Below are positions 40,682-52,542 of a DNA stretch of 64,000 bases, in pieces. The DNA is from Symbiodinium natans. Lineage: Eukaryota > Sar > Dinophyceae > Suessiales > Symbiodiniaceae. The stretch spans positions 829,501 through 893,500 of the forward strand of contig CAJNDS010000236.1 in NCBI GenBank assembly GCA_905221605.1, written 5' to 3'. The stretch's first letter is position 1. Each line of letters starts with the position of its first letter. Position numbers and translations under genes: made by a program. The notes under the pieces were generated by a model. The model did no database searches and was not told the DNA's origin. It saw only the letters and a list, made by a program, of their open reading frames with translations.

Positions 40682-40958
40682 AAGAAACGACTGCACCCAT
40701 GCAAATCCAGGGCTTAGGGGTCTGAAATCCAGGGTTTGGGACTCAGGGCTTGGGGTTTGGGGTTTAGGGTTTAGGGTTTAGGGTTTACGGCATCTCTAAC
40801 AACACGCCATGACACCACGTCGCACCCTGGACCCCCGAAGATGCTCGAAGGGATGCCCTCACGCACCCCATCGGCTAAACCCTCAAGGAGGGGTCGAGGC
40901 GTTTAGGGTTTAGGGTTTAGGGTCTTGGGGTTTAGGGTTTTGGGGTTTAGGGTTTAGC

Positions 40959-41052
40959 CCCTGAAGCCCTCTGTCAGAGGCCCTCCGAGGTGGCGTCTGC
41001 CCAAGAAGGTGGTGCAGCTGACGTTCTCCACCCCTCCAGAAAGCGTCGCCTC
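40959..41052 (-). CDS. large repeat gene, exon at 41.0 kb
   Basis: Acceptor ACCCGCAG|GAG, GC donor. Peptide EATLSGGVENVSCTTFLGRR then HLGGPLTEGFR. ATLSGG recalls ATLLSG at 61986. In phase with 40212. Confidence 0.6.
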
Positions 41053-41941
41053 CTGCGGGTGTGAGGGGTTTAGGGTTTGGGGTTTAGGGTTTTCAGGTGG
41101 CCCAGTGCTGTGTGCCCCGCAGCGCTGTGTGGAGCAGGACATGAAACCGTACCCTGGTAAGCCCTAAACCCTAAACCTTCAACCCTAAACCCTTGAATCG
41201 TACCCGGGGGTTGCTTGCTGGTACCCTAAACTAGAAGCATAATGTCAACTCAGGGTCTGAATACCCTAGCCCAAAAAGGTTCACCTTCTAAATCTAGTAG
41301 GATTCTATGTAGCCAACAAGGTTTAAGGTTTAGGGTTCAACATTAGAACCCTGTTTAGTGTTGCCCCCCCCCCCCCCCCCCCCTCCCCCTGAACAGTCGA
41401 GGCTGGATTTTGCTCTCTTTAGACGGCCCCGGGGGTTTATATGATTTTTAATAGGGAGGAGTTTAGATAAGTTTACAAGGGGCAGCGATGCCCGGCAATC
41501 TTTTTTGAAGGCGCGCCTCGTGGAATTTTCTTACGGCGCCCGGACGATTTGACTTTAAACAGGGACCCCCAAACAGTCAGGGTGTCCTGAATAACACAGC
41601 CAAATTGGATTTTGTAGAGGAGGCCTCTGCCAAACAGGGTCCAACACTAGGGCTTAAGTTACCAACCTGTCCCGAAACACACAAGCATAGGCGCCCTCAT
41701 TAGCACGTGCATGTGCGTATGCATGTAGTAGACCTGTATGTCTACAGAAAAGTGTGCATATACCTTTTTATGCGTACATTTGTGTATATATATATATGTT
41801 GCTATATATATATATACATATTTTGTTCTACATCTATATTTCGTTCATATTTATAACAATTAGCTGTTTAAAATACAACTCTATAATTGTAAAACTGTAT
41901 CATGTACATTGTGTGTATGTGTGTGTGTGTGGCTCCGAGGC

Positions 41942-41988
41942 GTTCTGGGTGTTGTTGCACGGCCCCTGACAGGCCTGGGCATCCACAT
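41942..41988 (-). CDS. large repeat gene, exon at 42.0 kb
   Basis: Acceptor ATCCCAG|AT, GC donor. Peptide VDAQACQGPCNNTQN, a DAxACxxPC module like 34464. Confidence 0.55.
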
Positions 41989-42405
41989 CTGGGATTTTCA
42001 GGCTTAGGGTTCAAGAGCAGCCGAGAAGCATGTGGTCCTTTCCCGAAAACCACAATAGGAGTGCGCCCTACAGGGTTTTTAGGGTTGGTACCCCGTACCC
42101 CCTATACACCTCTCATTCTGCCTAGAGAAACCCCAATAAGGGCACTTCTGTTTGTAGAAAGCCCTCACGTGTTGTGAACCCTTCTCTTGTTCAAGACTGG
42201 CAGTGGGCATTCAACATCAGTCTGCTGAGAAGTGATATTGAATATGCGGTTTAGGGGTTAGGGTTTAGGGTTTACGGTTTAGTGTATTCATGGTAGATCG
42301 CAGCTCCCAAGCAAGCCGGTTGCCGCCCGGGAGCTTCGTCGCTTTCAGGACGTAGCGTTTCAAAACCCCGCTTTCACAAGGGCACCGGCGTTGAGAAACC
42401 ACTGA

Positions 42406-42626
42406 TTGCTTAAGAACCCCCCCCCCCCCAAAAAAAAACAAAAAAACCCCCCCCCCCCCAAAAAAAAAAAGAAAACTATATATATATATATATATTCTTC
42501 CTTATAAGGGTAATATAGGGACTCTTATTTCTTACTCTCAAAAAATGTGAAAATATTCTTCCTTATAAGGGTAATATAGGCATTATGCTTTCCCTTATTC
42601 TGTTGGGGTTCTCAAGCAACTAGTAG
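42406..42626. mobile_element. composite MITE, family TTGCTTAAGAACCCC
   Basis: Left end TTGCTTAAGAACCCC, right end GGGGTTCTCAAGCAA. Inside are C and A runs, (TA)n, and two copies of ATTCTTCCTTATAAGGGTAA. Relatives lie at 33073, 34348, 44208, 46325 and 53942. Confidence 0.6.
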
Positions 42627-42782
42627 GAAAGGGGGGTCGTGAGATTCTTATACCCTACGAACCCTCAACCTTCAATACTGTCCGCTGTTGGTTAGTAACA
42701 TAGTCCCCTAAAGGGTATATGTACGGGGATCTAGGGTACCTCATTCCCTCCCTGAGGACCCTCAGCCTGCTGAGGCTCACAC

Positions 42783-42827
42783 CGTGCTGTTGGTGCGGAT
42801 CTGCCCGCCCACGCAAGTGTAGTGGAT
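42783..42827 (-). CDS. large repeat gene, exon at 42.8 kb
   Basis: Acceptor CTTGGCAG|ATC, donor CACG|GTGTGAG. Fifteen codons IHYTCVGGQIRTNST with a CxxG turn like other modules. Confidence 0.5.
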
Positions 42828-43650
42828 CTGCCAAGGAGCGAACGCGCAGCGCCGGAAAGTCCGAAAATCCCGTCCGTACTAAAAAGGCTCCCTTTTCGGG
42901 CGCCATGTACTTGTAAAGGAGTCCTCCTGCAGGCTCCAAATCGCCCAAATAGACGAAGAACCTTACATAAGAAGAACGCCTTTGGGGCAAACAAACCGAA
43001 ACGAAGGGTCCTTCGAGAGCCTCAGGGAGAAAGTGTACCAAAGAAAAATCTTCATGTACCCCCCCCCCCCCCACCCCACCCCCACCCCCCACCCCCTACC
43101 CTAAACCCTGAACCCCGCACCGCCACAACAAAAACGGAGCCTGTCCCACCAAGTTCGCGTTGAGAGCGCTGCAGTCGCCGTACCAATCTCGCTTTCGGGT
43201 TCAGGGTTTTGGGCTAATTGAATAAGGTTTAGGAGGTAGAGCTTCAGTACCAATCTCGGTTTAGGGTTCAGGGTTTGGGACTAGCTTGATAAGGTTTAGG
43301 AGGTAGAGCTTAAGTACCAATCTCGGTTTAGGGGTCAGGGTTTGGGACTACTTGAATAAGATTTAGGAGGTAGAGCTTAAGGCCATGGATAGTGAAAGTT
43401 TTTGAATGGGCAAAACAGATGGGGGGCGGGAGACTAGCTGGCAGCACAGGGGCCCAATGCTCGGAGGTTTGTAGGGCTTACGTATGGCTGGAAAAGAATT
43501 TTGTCCCTAAACCCTAAACCCTAAACCCTAAACCCTAAACCCTAAACCCTTAATTTGATTCAGGTCTTGGGTGCTCTGGCTTCGGGCTTGGGGCTTTCGG
43601 GTTCCGAGTGTTCAGGTTTGAAACCCTAAACTCTCAGGGTAGTTGCATGG

Positions 43651-43797
43651 CCCCCCTTAGTATGGGCTCTTACATGGGGGGTGACTCTTTACATTACAGA
43701 GTCCCATCGACCCTATATACAACCCAAGGCCCATACTTCAGAACCCTTCAAGAAGGTGAAGGGACCATGTAGCCACCCTTAGATAAACCCTAAAAGC
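43651..43797. mobile_element. MITE family CTAAGGGTGGCTACATGGTCCC
   Basis: Ends GTTGCATGGCCCCCCTTAGT and GGACCATGTAGCCACCCTTA are near-inverted. Related copies lie at 49601 and 60879 and share AACCCAAGGCCCATAC or its complement. Confidence 0.55.
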
Positions 43798-43910
43798 GAC
43801 ACCCTATGGGTTCGGGCTGAAGCCCTAAACCCTAAACCCTAAACCCTAAAACCCTTCAAACCCTAAACCCTAAACCCTAAACCCTAAACCCTAAACCCTA
43901 AACCCTAAAC

Positions 43911-43978
43911 CCTCCCCGAAGGCCGGCGGCCCTTCTCAGCACCTGGCTGTCGTAGGCAGCCACCATGCTGTTGCCATT
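43911..43978 (-). CDS. large repeat gene, exon at 43.9 kb
   Basis: Acceptor CCTCTCAG|AAT, donor GGAGG|GTTTAGGG. Peptide NGNSMVAAYDSQVLRRAAGL, comparable to GGSNMVNLEVSG at 59433. Confidence 0.55.
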
Positions 43979-44309
43979 CTGAGAGGCAGGCTGAGGGGGC
44001 CAGGGTTTTGGAGGTTAAGGCATGCGATTGGCGCTGAGGGTTGCTTCACAAAACCCTCTAAACCCTAAACCCTAAACCCTAAACCCTATAAACCCTAAAC
44101 AGACTGCCTCAATGCTTGATGGAGCGAGCACTCGGAGATGGCTTAGGTGTAGAGGCTTCGGGTGCAGAGGCTTAGGGCATAGCTCAGGTTTTGGGTCTAC
44201 TATTATTTGCTTAAGAACCCCAAAAGAAACCTACATTACCCTTAATAAGGAATACTGTTTTCAAGTTTTGGGTCCCTAAACCCTAAACCCTAAACCCTAA
44301 ACCCTAAAC

Positions 44310-44376
44310 CCTGCTTGTGCTTGGGTTCAAGGGCTCGGATCTGGCGCTGGGGCCATCGCGGTGCGCGGATCGGCAC
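44310..44376 (-). CDS. large repeat gene, exon at 44.3 kb
   Basis: Acceptor GCTGAG|GTG, donor CAGG|GTTTAGGG. Peptide VPIRAPRWPQRQIRALEPKH. No cysteine; frame uncertain. Confidence 0.4.
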
Positions 44377-44535
44377 CTCAGCTGAACGAAGAGGATCTCT
44401 GTCTGGTATGTCAATGCTGCTGTAACCCTATGATGTACCCCTGAGCCCTAAACCCTAAACCCTAAACCCTGACTCTATTAATTAACTCGAAACCGTATAC
44501 CACACTACCAGGCATGTGCTCCAAGCAGGCTTAGC

Positions 44536-44573
44536 CCCCTGCATGGGTTAGGAATGCACTGCTCGCTGGCCAC
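44536..44573 (-). CDS. large repeat gene, exon at 44.6 kb
   Basis: Acceptor TCGTCAG|GTG. Peptide VASEQCIPNPCR, an SxxCxPxPC module like SHNCQPEPC at 51479. Confidence 0.55.
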
Positions 44574-44799
44574 CTGACGACAGCCAGGTCCGATTGCTGG
44601 CTCAAGCTTCTTCTGAAAGGCACTCATTTATTCTGCACGATAAACAGCTCCTTAAACCTGAACCCTTAACTTTAGGGTGTAGGGTTTAGGGTTCACCCAA
44701 CTCTGCACTGCACTGTTCACATCTCCTTCGGACCGTCAGCAAGCACACTAGCATCCCAGAATTCGTTCAACATGAACGTCTCCTCTGTAAGGTTGTGGC

Positions 44800-44861
44800 C
44801 TGAGTAACATTGTCAGCACAGCCCAGCTGGATCTCACCGCTGTAGCCGGAGGTGAAGGTGC
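44800..44861 (-). CDS. large repeat gene, exon at 44.8 kb
   Basis: Acceptor GCTGAG|GC, GC donor CTCAG|GCCAC. Peptide TFTSGYSGEIQLGCADNVTQ. GYSGEIQLGC is almost GYGGEVQLSC of 52478. Confidence 0.7.
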
Positions 44862-46019
44862 CTCAGCACACCCCACCCTCAAAAGTCACTTGGCTAAAGC
44901 CTGCGAAAGCTACGTGGGCCATGGAACCTGAAAACCCCAAACCCCAAACCCCAAACCCCAAACCCTAAACCCTAAACCCTAAATCCTATCTGGGCCCTTT
45001 GGGGGATCCGGTACCTAGAAGCACTTGCCACGGCGGCGCGGGCTCTTAAAAAGGTTCGAGAGTAGAATTTCAGCTTCTGGGATTCGACCTCGAGATCTCA
45101 CAGTAGTACCACAGCTACAGAGTCTGCCAGGCACTACTTCTGACTTCAACGCGAAGACAAGCCTTTTTGCACTACGAGGAAACTAAACCCTCAGTCCCTT
45201 TAGTGGCCCTATGAGGCAAGAAGCTTATGAGCTGGCTCCCCAAGTAACCTAGAAAAAAGCGTGTTTAGGGCTCCGGGTTTTGGGGTTTCGGAGAAGCCCT
45301 TTTTGCATCAAGGGCTTGCAAGGAAACGCAACCTCCTGCAACAAGAAACTCAAAAAACAACAGGGTAGGGACGTGAGGTCCGAATCCTAGTAGAAGCCCT
45401 GAGTCCTCCTTAATCCCTGTTCCCCTAGGAAGAAAAAAGGATCCTTTTTGTTCATATATAAGAAAGCCCCTAACCCAAAAAGTAAAAAGGATCCCTAACA
45501 CTGATCCAGCCTCAGACAAAGCCCTAAACTCTAAATCCGAAAGCCCTAAAACTCTAAACCCCAAATCCCGTCAGCTCTCACTCAGAAGGGCTCGAGGCTC
45601 ACTTAAAGAAAAAGCCCTGCAGCCGAAATGCAGCCGCCCATACACCCGTACGTCCAACCTTAACCACCTTAAAAAACCTAAACCCTAAACCCGAAACCCT
45701 AAACCGAAACCCTAATTAAACCCTATCATCCCAGCTCAGGGTGTCCGCTGCCCTAAACCCTAAACCCTGAAAACCCTAAACACTACACCCTAAACCTTAC
45801 ACCCCACACCCTACACACTAAACCCAAACCCTGAGACCCCCTGCTGCAATTCTGCCAGATGTTGGCTCCATGCCTCGTGGAAGCCGCTTGGGGCTTAGGC
45901 TTCTAGGGTGTGGAGAGTTGTGCCTACTTCTTGTTGGTGTTTTTTTGTGTTTTTTTTCTGATTGTTTGTGAGTGTTGTTTTGTTTGGGGGAGGGGCGGGG
46001 GGAAGGGGGAGGGCAGGAG

Positions 46020-46024
46020 GGGGG

Positions 46025-46067
<43 letters not shown>
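46020..46067. repeat. poly-G tract
   Basis: Nearly 50 G in a row, flanked by G-rich sequence. Poly-Pro/poly-Gly frames over it are artefacts. Confidence 0.95.
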
Positions 46068-46203
46068 GGGATTTCGAGGTGCATGGTTTGGCATAGGGGT
46101 GATGGTTTTGGGGTCTTCTTGCGGAAGCCACAAAAGTTTCTTAGGGGGCTCCCGTAACATTCTGTTTTGGACACCACGCGTCTCGGGGTCTGAGAGATAC
46201 TAG

Positions 46204-46312
46204 TCCCAAGAGTAACCTAGGAACACACAGGGTACCCTTTTTGGTGTAAGGGGCTTAATAAGGGAACCTAAACCCTACAGAAAGGGAGTAAGGGCCTACT
46301 CTGATTCCTAGG
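46204..46312. mobile_element. MITE family CCCAGGAGTAACCTAGG
   Basis: CCCAAGAGTAACCTAGGAAC to GCCTACTCTGATTCCTAGG. Ends are imperfect inverted repeats; relatives lie at 52229, 58446 and 61176. Confidence 0.6.
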
Positions 46313-46410
46313 ATATGATGACCATTCCTGTATTACCCTTAGAAGGAAGAATATGCTTTAATTATTTTTGGAGGTTCTTCAGCAAAAAGTAGATGGACGT
46401 TTTATGGCAC

Positions 46411-46466
46411 TGAGGCAAGCACTCGACCATCTGTGCAGGAATCGCTGTGTAGGTGTCGCCATCGAG
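46411..46466 (-). CDS. large repeat gene, exon at 46.4 kb
   Basis: Acceptor TGCTGAG|CTC, donor CTCA|GTGCCA. Peptide LDGDTYTAIPAQMVECLP. No telomere repeat directly adjacent. Confidence 0.45.
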
Positions 46467-47240
46467 CTCAGCAGGAGCGGAGGCTTTCTTCAATGGATCA
46501 ACTTGCTTGACATTAAGGCTTAGGGTTTGGGGTTGAGGGTTTCTTCAATGGGTCAATTTGCTTGAGCTACTGACATTAAGACTTATAAAGTGGCAGGCGT
46601 AAGCACAGCTGACTCAGCGCCCAATGTACACACCGGCTGTGGGGGTCGGGGTGGGGGGGCGACCCTGAGCTGTTTAGGCTTAGGGCTTAGGGTTTTGGAC
46701 GACGTCAGCCATGTTTGGAGTGGATCACTCCAATTCCACTGTTGCCTCCTCAAACGCGCAAGAGCCAATCCTGAACTGATGAGCTTCCACCCCTAAGGTG
46801 TCCATCAAGATGGGGCATCACCAGCCTGCAACTGCACTGGCGAAGTTTCCGTACAAGACCTCGCAGAGTAGGCAGGAGCTGTGCTACTGCAGTACATGGT
46901 AGGCCAGGCTGAGCTTCATTCAGCAACGCACCATGACCAACAATAACGACGACCACCAACTCTAACTTCAACTACAACACAACCACCACCATCACCATCC
47001 GGCGATCAGACCTTGACTCAGAAGTTTAGCAGGCATGGATGTCGGGAGTTGGGACTCAAGATGTGGGTCGCTGAAAGCGCGAGGCGTGTACTCCGGGCTT
47101 GGAGCGTCTCGGGCTTTGGGGATTTTAAGGCTTGGGGTTTTGTGCTCTAGGTTTTAGGGTTTCAGGGTTTGGCTCAAGGGCAGAAGGATTCATGGCCATC
47201 TTTGCCCCAAAACCTTTAAGTTAGGGTTTAGCGTTTCTTT

Positions 47241-47358
47241 GTAGCCAAGTCACCATATTATAACAAGGGCACCCTTTTGGGGGTTGGTTACTCATTGGGT
47301 TACTTTATAAGGGAATCCAGAGCCAAGAGCAAGGGCAAAGGGTACCACTGGTATACCA
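47241..47358. mobile_element. MITE family GGTAGCCCAGT, diverged
   Basis: GTAGCCAAGTCACCATATTA to GGGTACCACTGGTATACC; the TTGGTTACT segment is partly duplicated. Confidence 0.55.
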
Positions 47359-47539
47359 ATGTTTATGAGCCCGAGGGCATTTGGGCTCTACTGTAAACTC
47401 CAAAAAGTTGGAACATCCTTCTCCCCATACCCCAAAAGGTATACTAAAGGGATGCCCAGCTCTAATCATCCTTAATCAACCATCCAACTTCCTAAACCCT
47501 AAACCCAAAACCCCAAACCCCAAACCCTAAACCCTAAAC

Positions 47540-47597
47540 CCAGAAATCGGCCTCATGCATGCTGACTCCGACACCACGGAGAGCGACTTGGCCGAGC
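47540..47597 (-). CDS. large repeat gene, exon at 47.6 kb
   Basis: Acceptor GACAAAG|GC, donor CTGG|GTTTAGGG. Peptide SAKSLSVVSESACMRPIS, the LxVVSxxxC pattern of 51479. Confidence 0.6.
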
Positions 47598-47934
47598 CTT
47601 TGTCCACGCGCGGGTTTAGGGTTTAGGTTTAGGGTTTAGGAGTCAGGGCTTACAAGAAAGGGCTCGCAAAGGTGAAAGGTAGAGTTAAAACGGACCGAGA
47701 TTGGGGTCGAAGGATCCTATCTTGGGTTATAAGCCCCTTGAACTATAGTCAGTATAGAATTAGGCCCCTCCTTGTACGGTAGTACGGTACTTGCAGGTTC
47801 ATGGATAGGTCTAAGTAGGGTTACAGGTGACCCAAGGGTTCTAGAAGTGCTCTCCACCTTAGGCAAGTCATCAGAGGCAAGCATACTTGCTCCTACTTAA
47901 AAATCTACGTCTAGGTGTGCAGAGTAGGTTCCCA

Positions 47935-48035
47935 AAGGCTCCATGTACCCTTATAGTAGATACCTAGGCCTTAAGGTACCCTTATAGGAACCCCTTTAAG
48001 GCCTAGGTATCTACTATATGGGTACATGGAGCCTT
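47935..48035. mobile_element. long perfect-arm palindrome, CTAAGGGTCCATGTACC family
   Basis: Two ~42-base arms (AAGGCTCCATGTACCCTTAT ... CCTAGGCCTTAAGG and its complement) separated by under 20 bases. Only two or three mismatches, so it is a recent or conserved foldback element. Confidence 0.75.
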
Positions 48036-49092
48036 AGGGGTTCCCCTTCTTTGCATACGGTCTCCAGGATGAAACGTAGATAGATGGGGGGCTGAATTTA
48101 CGAGAACCCGCATGCTTAGAGACTTCCTTGCTGCTGCTCCATCAAAGGGCTCCATGAGGGCTTTCAGGAGGTTTCGGGTTTAGTTTAGGGTTTAGGGTTT
48201 GGGGTTTAGGGTTTAGGGTTTAGGGTTTCGGGTTTAGGGTTTAGGGCTTAGGACGTTTAGAGTTTAGGGTGTAGATGTTCAGGGTTCCTTCCCAAGCGAT
48301 GGCGCAGGCAACATTTCGGTGTGCTCAGGGACCTTACAGTCACAAAACTCTTGCTTGGCTCATATCGAGATTGCATCGTCTCTTTCGAGAGGTGTAGGGC
48401 TTAGAGAGCAGGCTTTTGAATCCCCGGGCCTGAGCCCTTCAACCTAAACTTCTGACTCCAGCATGTTAAAGGCATGCCTCTTAAGTCCTACTTGGAGGAT
48501 CGGGGGGGGGGGGGGGGGGCCTTAGTAAGTAGGTACCAGGTAGAATGTATGCACATAGAAATGTATATGTGTGCCGAAGAAATTCCAAAGGGGCCCTGAT
48601 TGGGGTACTTCATGCCTACTTAAGAACTACTTACTACGTCCCCCGATTCTCTGAGCAAGTCCTAACCACGAAGGCCGCAGAGGGCCCCTCCTTCTGATTA
48701 TTCTTTAAAGGCGGGTTTAGGGTTTAGGGTTTAGGGTTTAGGGTTTAGGGTTTAGGGTTTAGGGCTTAGGGCTTAGGTGGCACGCAACCTTAGACCCGAA
48801 ATCCAAGAGTACAAATGCCGATCAACTTACTTCTCCAATAACCAAGGAGAAAGGTTAACCTTTATCATTCCTATTAAACAAGGAAACCCCAAAAAACTAA
48901 AGTTCTACTATTGGAGAGGTAAGTCAAACAAACGGCGGGGCTTAGGGCTTACACCCCCCCCCCCCCCCCCCACCCCCCGGCAACCACCATGCAACAAAGG
49001 AAAGCAGCGTGAACCCCAAACATCTACAGCCTTCGATTCGCAGCCCCGAACCCTAAACCGCAACCCTAAACCCTATAATAATTATTCCGAGC

Positions 49093-49162
49093 CCTATCTT
49101 GGACCAATCCTGGGGCCCGGTGCAAGCCGCTTGGAAGGTTCCCGTCGTCTCTGGGTTGATGA
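49093..49162 (-). CDS. large repeat gene, exon at 49.1 kb
   Basis: Acceptor CTTGCCAG|TC, GC donor. Peptide INPETTGTFQAACTGPQDWS, with GTFxxxCxGP. Confidence 0.5.
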
Positions 49163-49600
49163 CTGGCAAGGCTGGATGTCTAAAAGAGCCCATAATCTAG
49201 GGTAAAGAGTGTAGGGTACATATAATATGTGTGTATATATATATATACATATTCATAGTGTGTACATACATATGGCACCCCCATTGATCCACCGTTTTCT
49301 TCTCTCCCCTCTTGCGAACCCGTCAATTGGGCATGTTGAAGTTCAAATTTGAATGTTGAAGTTCAAAGTTGGGACAGGATCCAAGATCCAAAACTCGAGA
49401 TGACCAGGAAAACTTGTCAGGCATCTTGAACCTTGAACCTTGGACCCTTGAGATCGTGCACTTAAACCCGAACCCCCAGCAAGCCAAACAACAATGGGTG
49501 CCCTTCGTTGGGGTTACTGACCGCTTGACTCTAAACCCAAAACAAAGAAGGGAACAAGGGTACACATCCAAAGCATCAAGGTAGAACATTTCTAAAGGGA

Positions 49601-49781
49601 GCCACATGGTCCCTTAACAATTCATATGGTCGCTTACCTTCCTTAAAGGGTTCTAATGTACGGACCCTTGGGTTGTACAGGGCTAGGTATAGGGTATCTC
49701 AGGGGTGCATGAGGGGTCCCCTGTTAAGGGCACATACTAAGGGACCATGAAACTACCCTTAGACAATTCCCCGAATCCCCC
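49601..49781. mobile_element. MITE family CTAAGGGTGGCTACATGGTCCC
   Basis: GGAGCCACATGGTCCCTTAA to GGGACCATGAAACTACCCTT; the inner GGACCCTTGGGTTGTACAGG is shared with the 43651 copy in inverted orientation. Confidence 0.55.
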
Positions 49782-50168
49782 TAAACAAAAAAACAAACTA
49801 CAATCCTCAGCCGCCCCAAAATCTAAAAAGAAACGAAAATCCCCAAACCCTAAGTCCCAAAACGCTCGACCCCCAAATATTAAAGCCACTAAGATTCCAA
49901 AGCCCTCACCCATCCTGGGACTCCGCAAACTGTGGGGGTTCCAGTTCCAAGTCTGGGCCCTTGGCCTTTTTGGATCCATTGGTGTCTAACCCTTCTATAC
50001 ACTTCCCTATGTTATCGGCCCGTACTTCGGATTCGTGTAGGGAATACAAAGGGCCCATGGATCACCCTAAACCTTAAACCCCAGACTTTAGCCCCAAATC
50101 CTAAACTACCCTGAGCTCTATAAACTTTAAACCGAAAACCCTAAACCCGCAAACCCGAAACCCTCAAC

Positions 50169-50241
50169 TGTGGGGCCCCAGGCGGTTGCAGTCCACTGGA
50201 CCCTGCGCGCCGTGGGCGGCCGCAGAGAGGAGTTGACCCAC
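50169..50241 (-). CDS. large repeat gene, exon at 50.2 kb
   Basis: Acceptor GAGCTGAG|GTG, donor CACA|GTTGAGGG. Peptide VGQLLSAAAHGAQGPVDCNR. A second frame with one cysteine is also open. Confidence 0.45.
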
Positions 50242-50678
50242 CTCAGCTCAGGTTTAGGGTTTAGGGTTTAGGGTTTAGGGTTTAGGGTTTCGGGTTTCGG
50301 GTTTAGGGTTTCGGGTTTAGGTTTATGGTTTAGGGTTTAGGGTTTAGGGTATAGGGTTTAGGGTTCAGGGTTCAGGGTTTAGGGCTTGAAGACAAAAACC
50401 CTACATCCGAACGCCTGGATTTTCCTGAATTCGGGATTCTTTGGTTTGCTATCGGTAGTATACGGCATAGCTTGGGGCTGAGGGCTGAGCCGTTAGGATT
50501 TTCGGGGGGGGCCGAAGGTGAAGCTCTTTTTAAAACCGGCTCTGGCAAGAGGGTCTTTTCTTTGTCCCCCCTCAAACCCGAAATGCCCTAAACCATAAAA
50601 CCCTCAACGCTTAGCCATTCTCCTAAACCCTAAACCCTAAACCCTAAACCCTAAACCCTAAAACCCTAAACCCAAAAC

Positions 50679-50745
50679 CCTGCCAGGCCCTGGGATCCCC
50701 CGCCCCCGAGACGCCGTAGATCGTGGCTTCGATGAGGAGCCCAAC
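50679..50745 (-). CDS. large repeat gene, exon at 50.7 kb
   Basis: Acceptor AAACCCAG|GTT, where the AG is part of a modified CCCTAAACCC repeat; donor CAGG|GTTTTGGG. Peptide VGLLIEATIYGVSGAGDPRA. Confidence 0.55.
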
Positions 50746-51478
50746 CTGGGTTTAGGGTTTATAGGGTTTATGGGGGGTTTTGTAGGGTTTATAGAGTTTG
50801 TATGCGGTTTATGCGGTTTATAGGGTTTATAGGGTTTATAGGGTTGCTGGTTTAGGACTAAGGGTTTCGGGTTTGGGGCTCAGGGTTTAGGGTTGAGGCG
50901 GTTTAGGGTTTAGGGTAGGGTTTAGGCTGTTTAGGGTTGAGGGTTTAAACACGCTTTGCGCTGTTTGGCAGGATTTGTGGTGATCATGCGGCTTTGGTTG
51001 CACGTCGTCTTTAGTGGTACGTAGGGCTTGGGGGCTTGCGGGCTTAGAGCACGGCTTTTCATGCATCTTCTGTTTAGGGTTTAGGGTCTAGGGCTGCAAA
51101 TTGCTTTTGGCATTTTACGGTTTGGGTGGGTAGCGGGCTTTCATCAGTACAAGTTGGTGTGGATTGTGATTTATAAGGTTTAAGGTTTTGAATTGAACGG
51201 GCATCACGCGTGTTCAGTAGGGATTTGGGGTGTCTAAACCCAAACAAAACCCTGACCCCTAAACCCTAAACCCCTACCCTTAGGGGTTTAGGGTTTCAAG
51301 GGCATAACCCCCAAGCCTCTGCCCCCCCCCCCCCCCCCCCCCCACCCTAAACCTTCCACAATTAACGTTATGATTACAGCTCAAAAACGCTTCAACCCAC
51401 TCAACAACCCTAAACCCTAAACCCTAAACCGTACAACCTAAACCCTAACCTCTAACTCCTAACCCCTAAACCCTAAGC

Positions 51479-51550
51479 TGCGGCGCCAAGCGGCGGGGCA
51501 TGGTTCTGGCTGGCAGTTGTGGCTGACAACGGCCAGGGTGCCGTCATTGC
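51479..51550 (-). CDS. large repeat gene, exon at 51.5 kb
   Basis: Acceptor GCCCTCAG|GC, GC donor GCCGCA|GCTTAGGG. Peptide NDGTLAVVSHNCQPEPCPAA, the GTLx5-6Cx4C module. Confidence 0.65.
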
Positions 51551-51593
51551 CTGAGGGCTTTGAAGGTTTGATCAGGGCTCTTTGGGGTTTCGG

Positions 51594-51701
51594 TTGGGAT
51601 GTTCCCCTCTTATACTAACAGTCCTTAATGGGAATTGTAGTACGCCCTATTATCATACCTATTAAGTACTGTACATGCTAGCATAAGGGGGAACATCCCA
51701 A
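51594..51701. mobile_element. MITE family GGGATGTTCCCCC
   Basis: TTGGGATGTTCCCCTCTTAT to TAAGGGGGAACATCCCAA, 108 bp, intact without telomere insert. Confidence 0.7.
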
Positions 51702-52228
51702 GGTTTAGGGTTGAAGGTTGAGGGCTTAGGACTTTCGAATTAGGGCTTAAGGGTTTAGCTAATTTGGGTTGTACCCTCAACCCATAAGCCTTTCTGGGAT
51801 CCTTTCAAGTCCAAAACCGTGCCAAAACCCTAAGCCCCAAACCCGAGGCCTCAGGGCTTTGGCGGCTTTGGGCTTGGGTCGGCAATTGGGGTTTTGGGAG
51901 TTTGGGGTTGTGGCTTTCAGTTTTCGTTGTTTGACGTTGTTTGGTCCATGTGGGCTTTGGGTGCGTGCGCCTGCGTGCGTGCGTGCGTTTGTGTGTGTGT
52001 GTATGTCTGTACGTGTGTATGTATGTACGTCTGTGTGTCTGTGTGTGTGTGGGTGTGCAGATTCCTTACTTGACAAACTGCTGAGGTAGGCTGCCTGATG
52101 GTCGCTTGATAATATAAGCTGTGAAAGGCTGATATGTGCGTGCGATGCAGAGGTGCACTCCAGCAGACATGCCGGCAGAATCTGATACAAACCCCGGACC
52201 CAAATCTCCACATACACAATTTCCGAGA

Positions 52229-52341
52229 CCCAAGAGTAACCTAGGAATTAAAACGGGGTACCCATTTTGGCTTAAAGAGGCCTACAAGGGAACCTAACTA
52301 AGCATTAACAAAAGGGGAATAAGAGCCCAAAACTCCTGGGG
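52229..52341. mobile_element. MITE family CCCAGGAGTAACCTAGG
   Basis: CCCAAGAGTAACCTAGGAAT to AAACTCCTGGGG, with the shared GGGTACCC and AAGGGAACCTAA blocks. Confidence 0.55.
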
Positions 52342-52477
52342 AGCCCTAAACCCTAAACCCTAAACCCTAAACCCTGAACCCTAAACCCTAAACCCTAAAC
52401 CCTAAACTCTAAACCCTAAACCCTAAACCCTAAACCCTAAACCCTAAACCGTAAACCCTGAACCCTAAACCCTAAAC

Positions 52478-52542
52478 CCCACGAGGCCCTCGCAGCTGAG
52501 CTGAACTTCCCCGCCATATCCGTAGACCACGTTGCCGCAGGC
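52478..52542 (-). CDS. large repeat gene, exon at 52.5 kb
   Basis: Acceptor CCAAGAG|GCC, donor TGGG|GTTTAGGG. Peptide ACGNVVYGYGGEVQLSCEGL. One of the clearest modules: CGxVxxxxGxVxLxCxG. Confidence 0.7.

Noticed and set aside
45910-46203. Poly-glycine and poly-proline frames
   Set aside because: Products of the G run at 46020-46067; no splice or start context.
47165-47180. Spliced-leader-like TTTGGCTCAAG
   Set aside because: Only about 11 bases match the 3' end of the dinoflagellate spliced leader, and the 5' part is absent; expected by chance in this much sequence.
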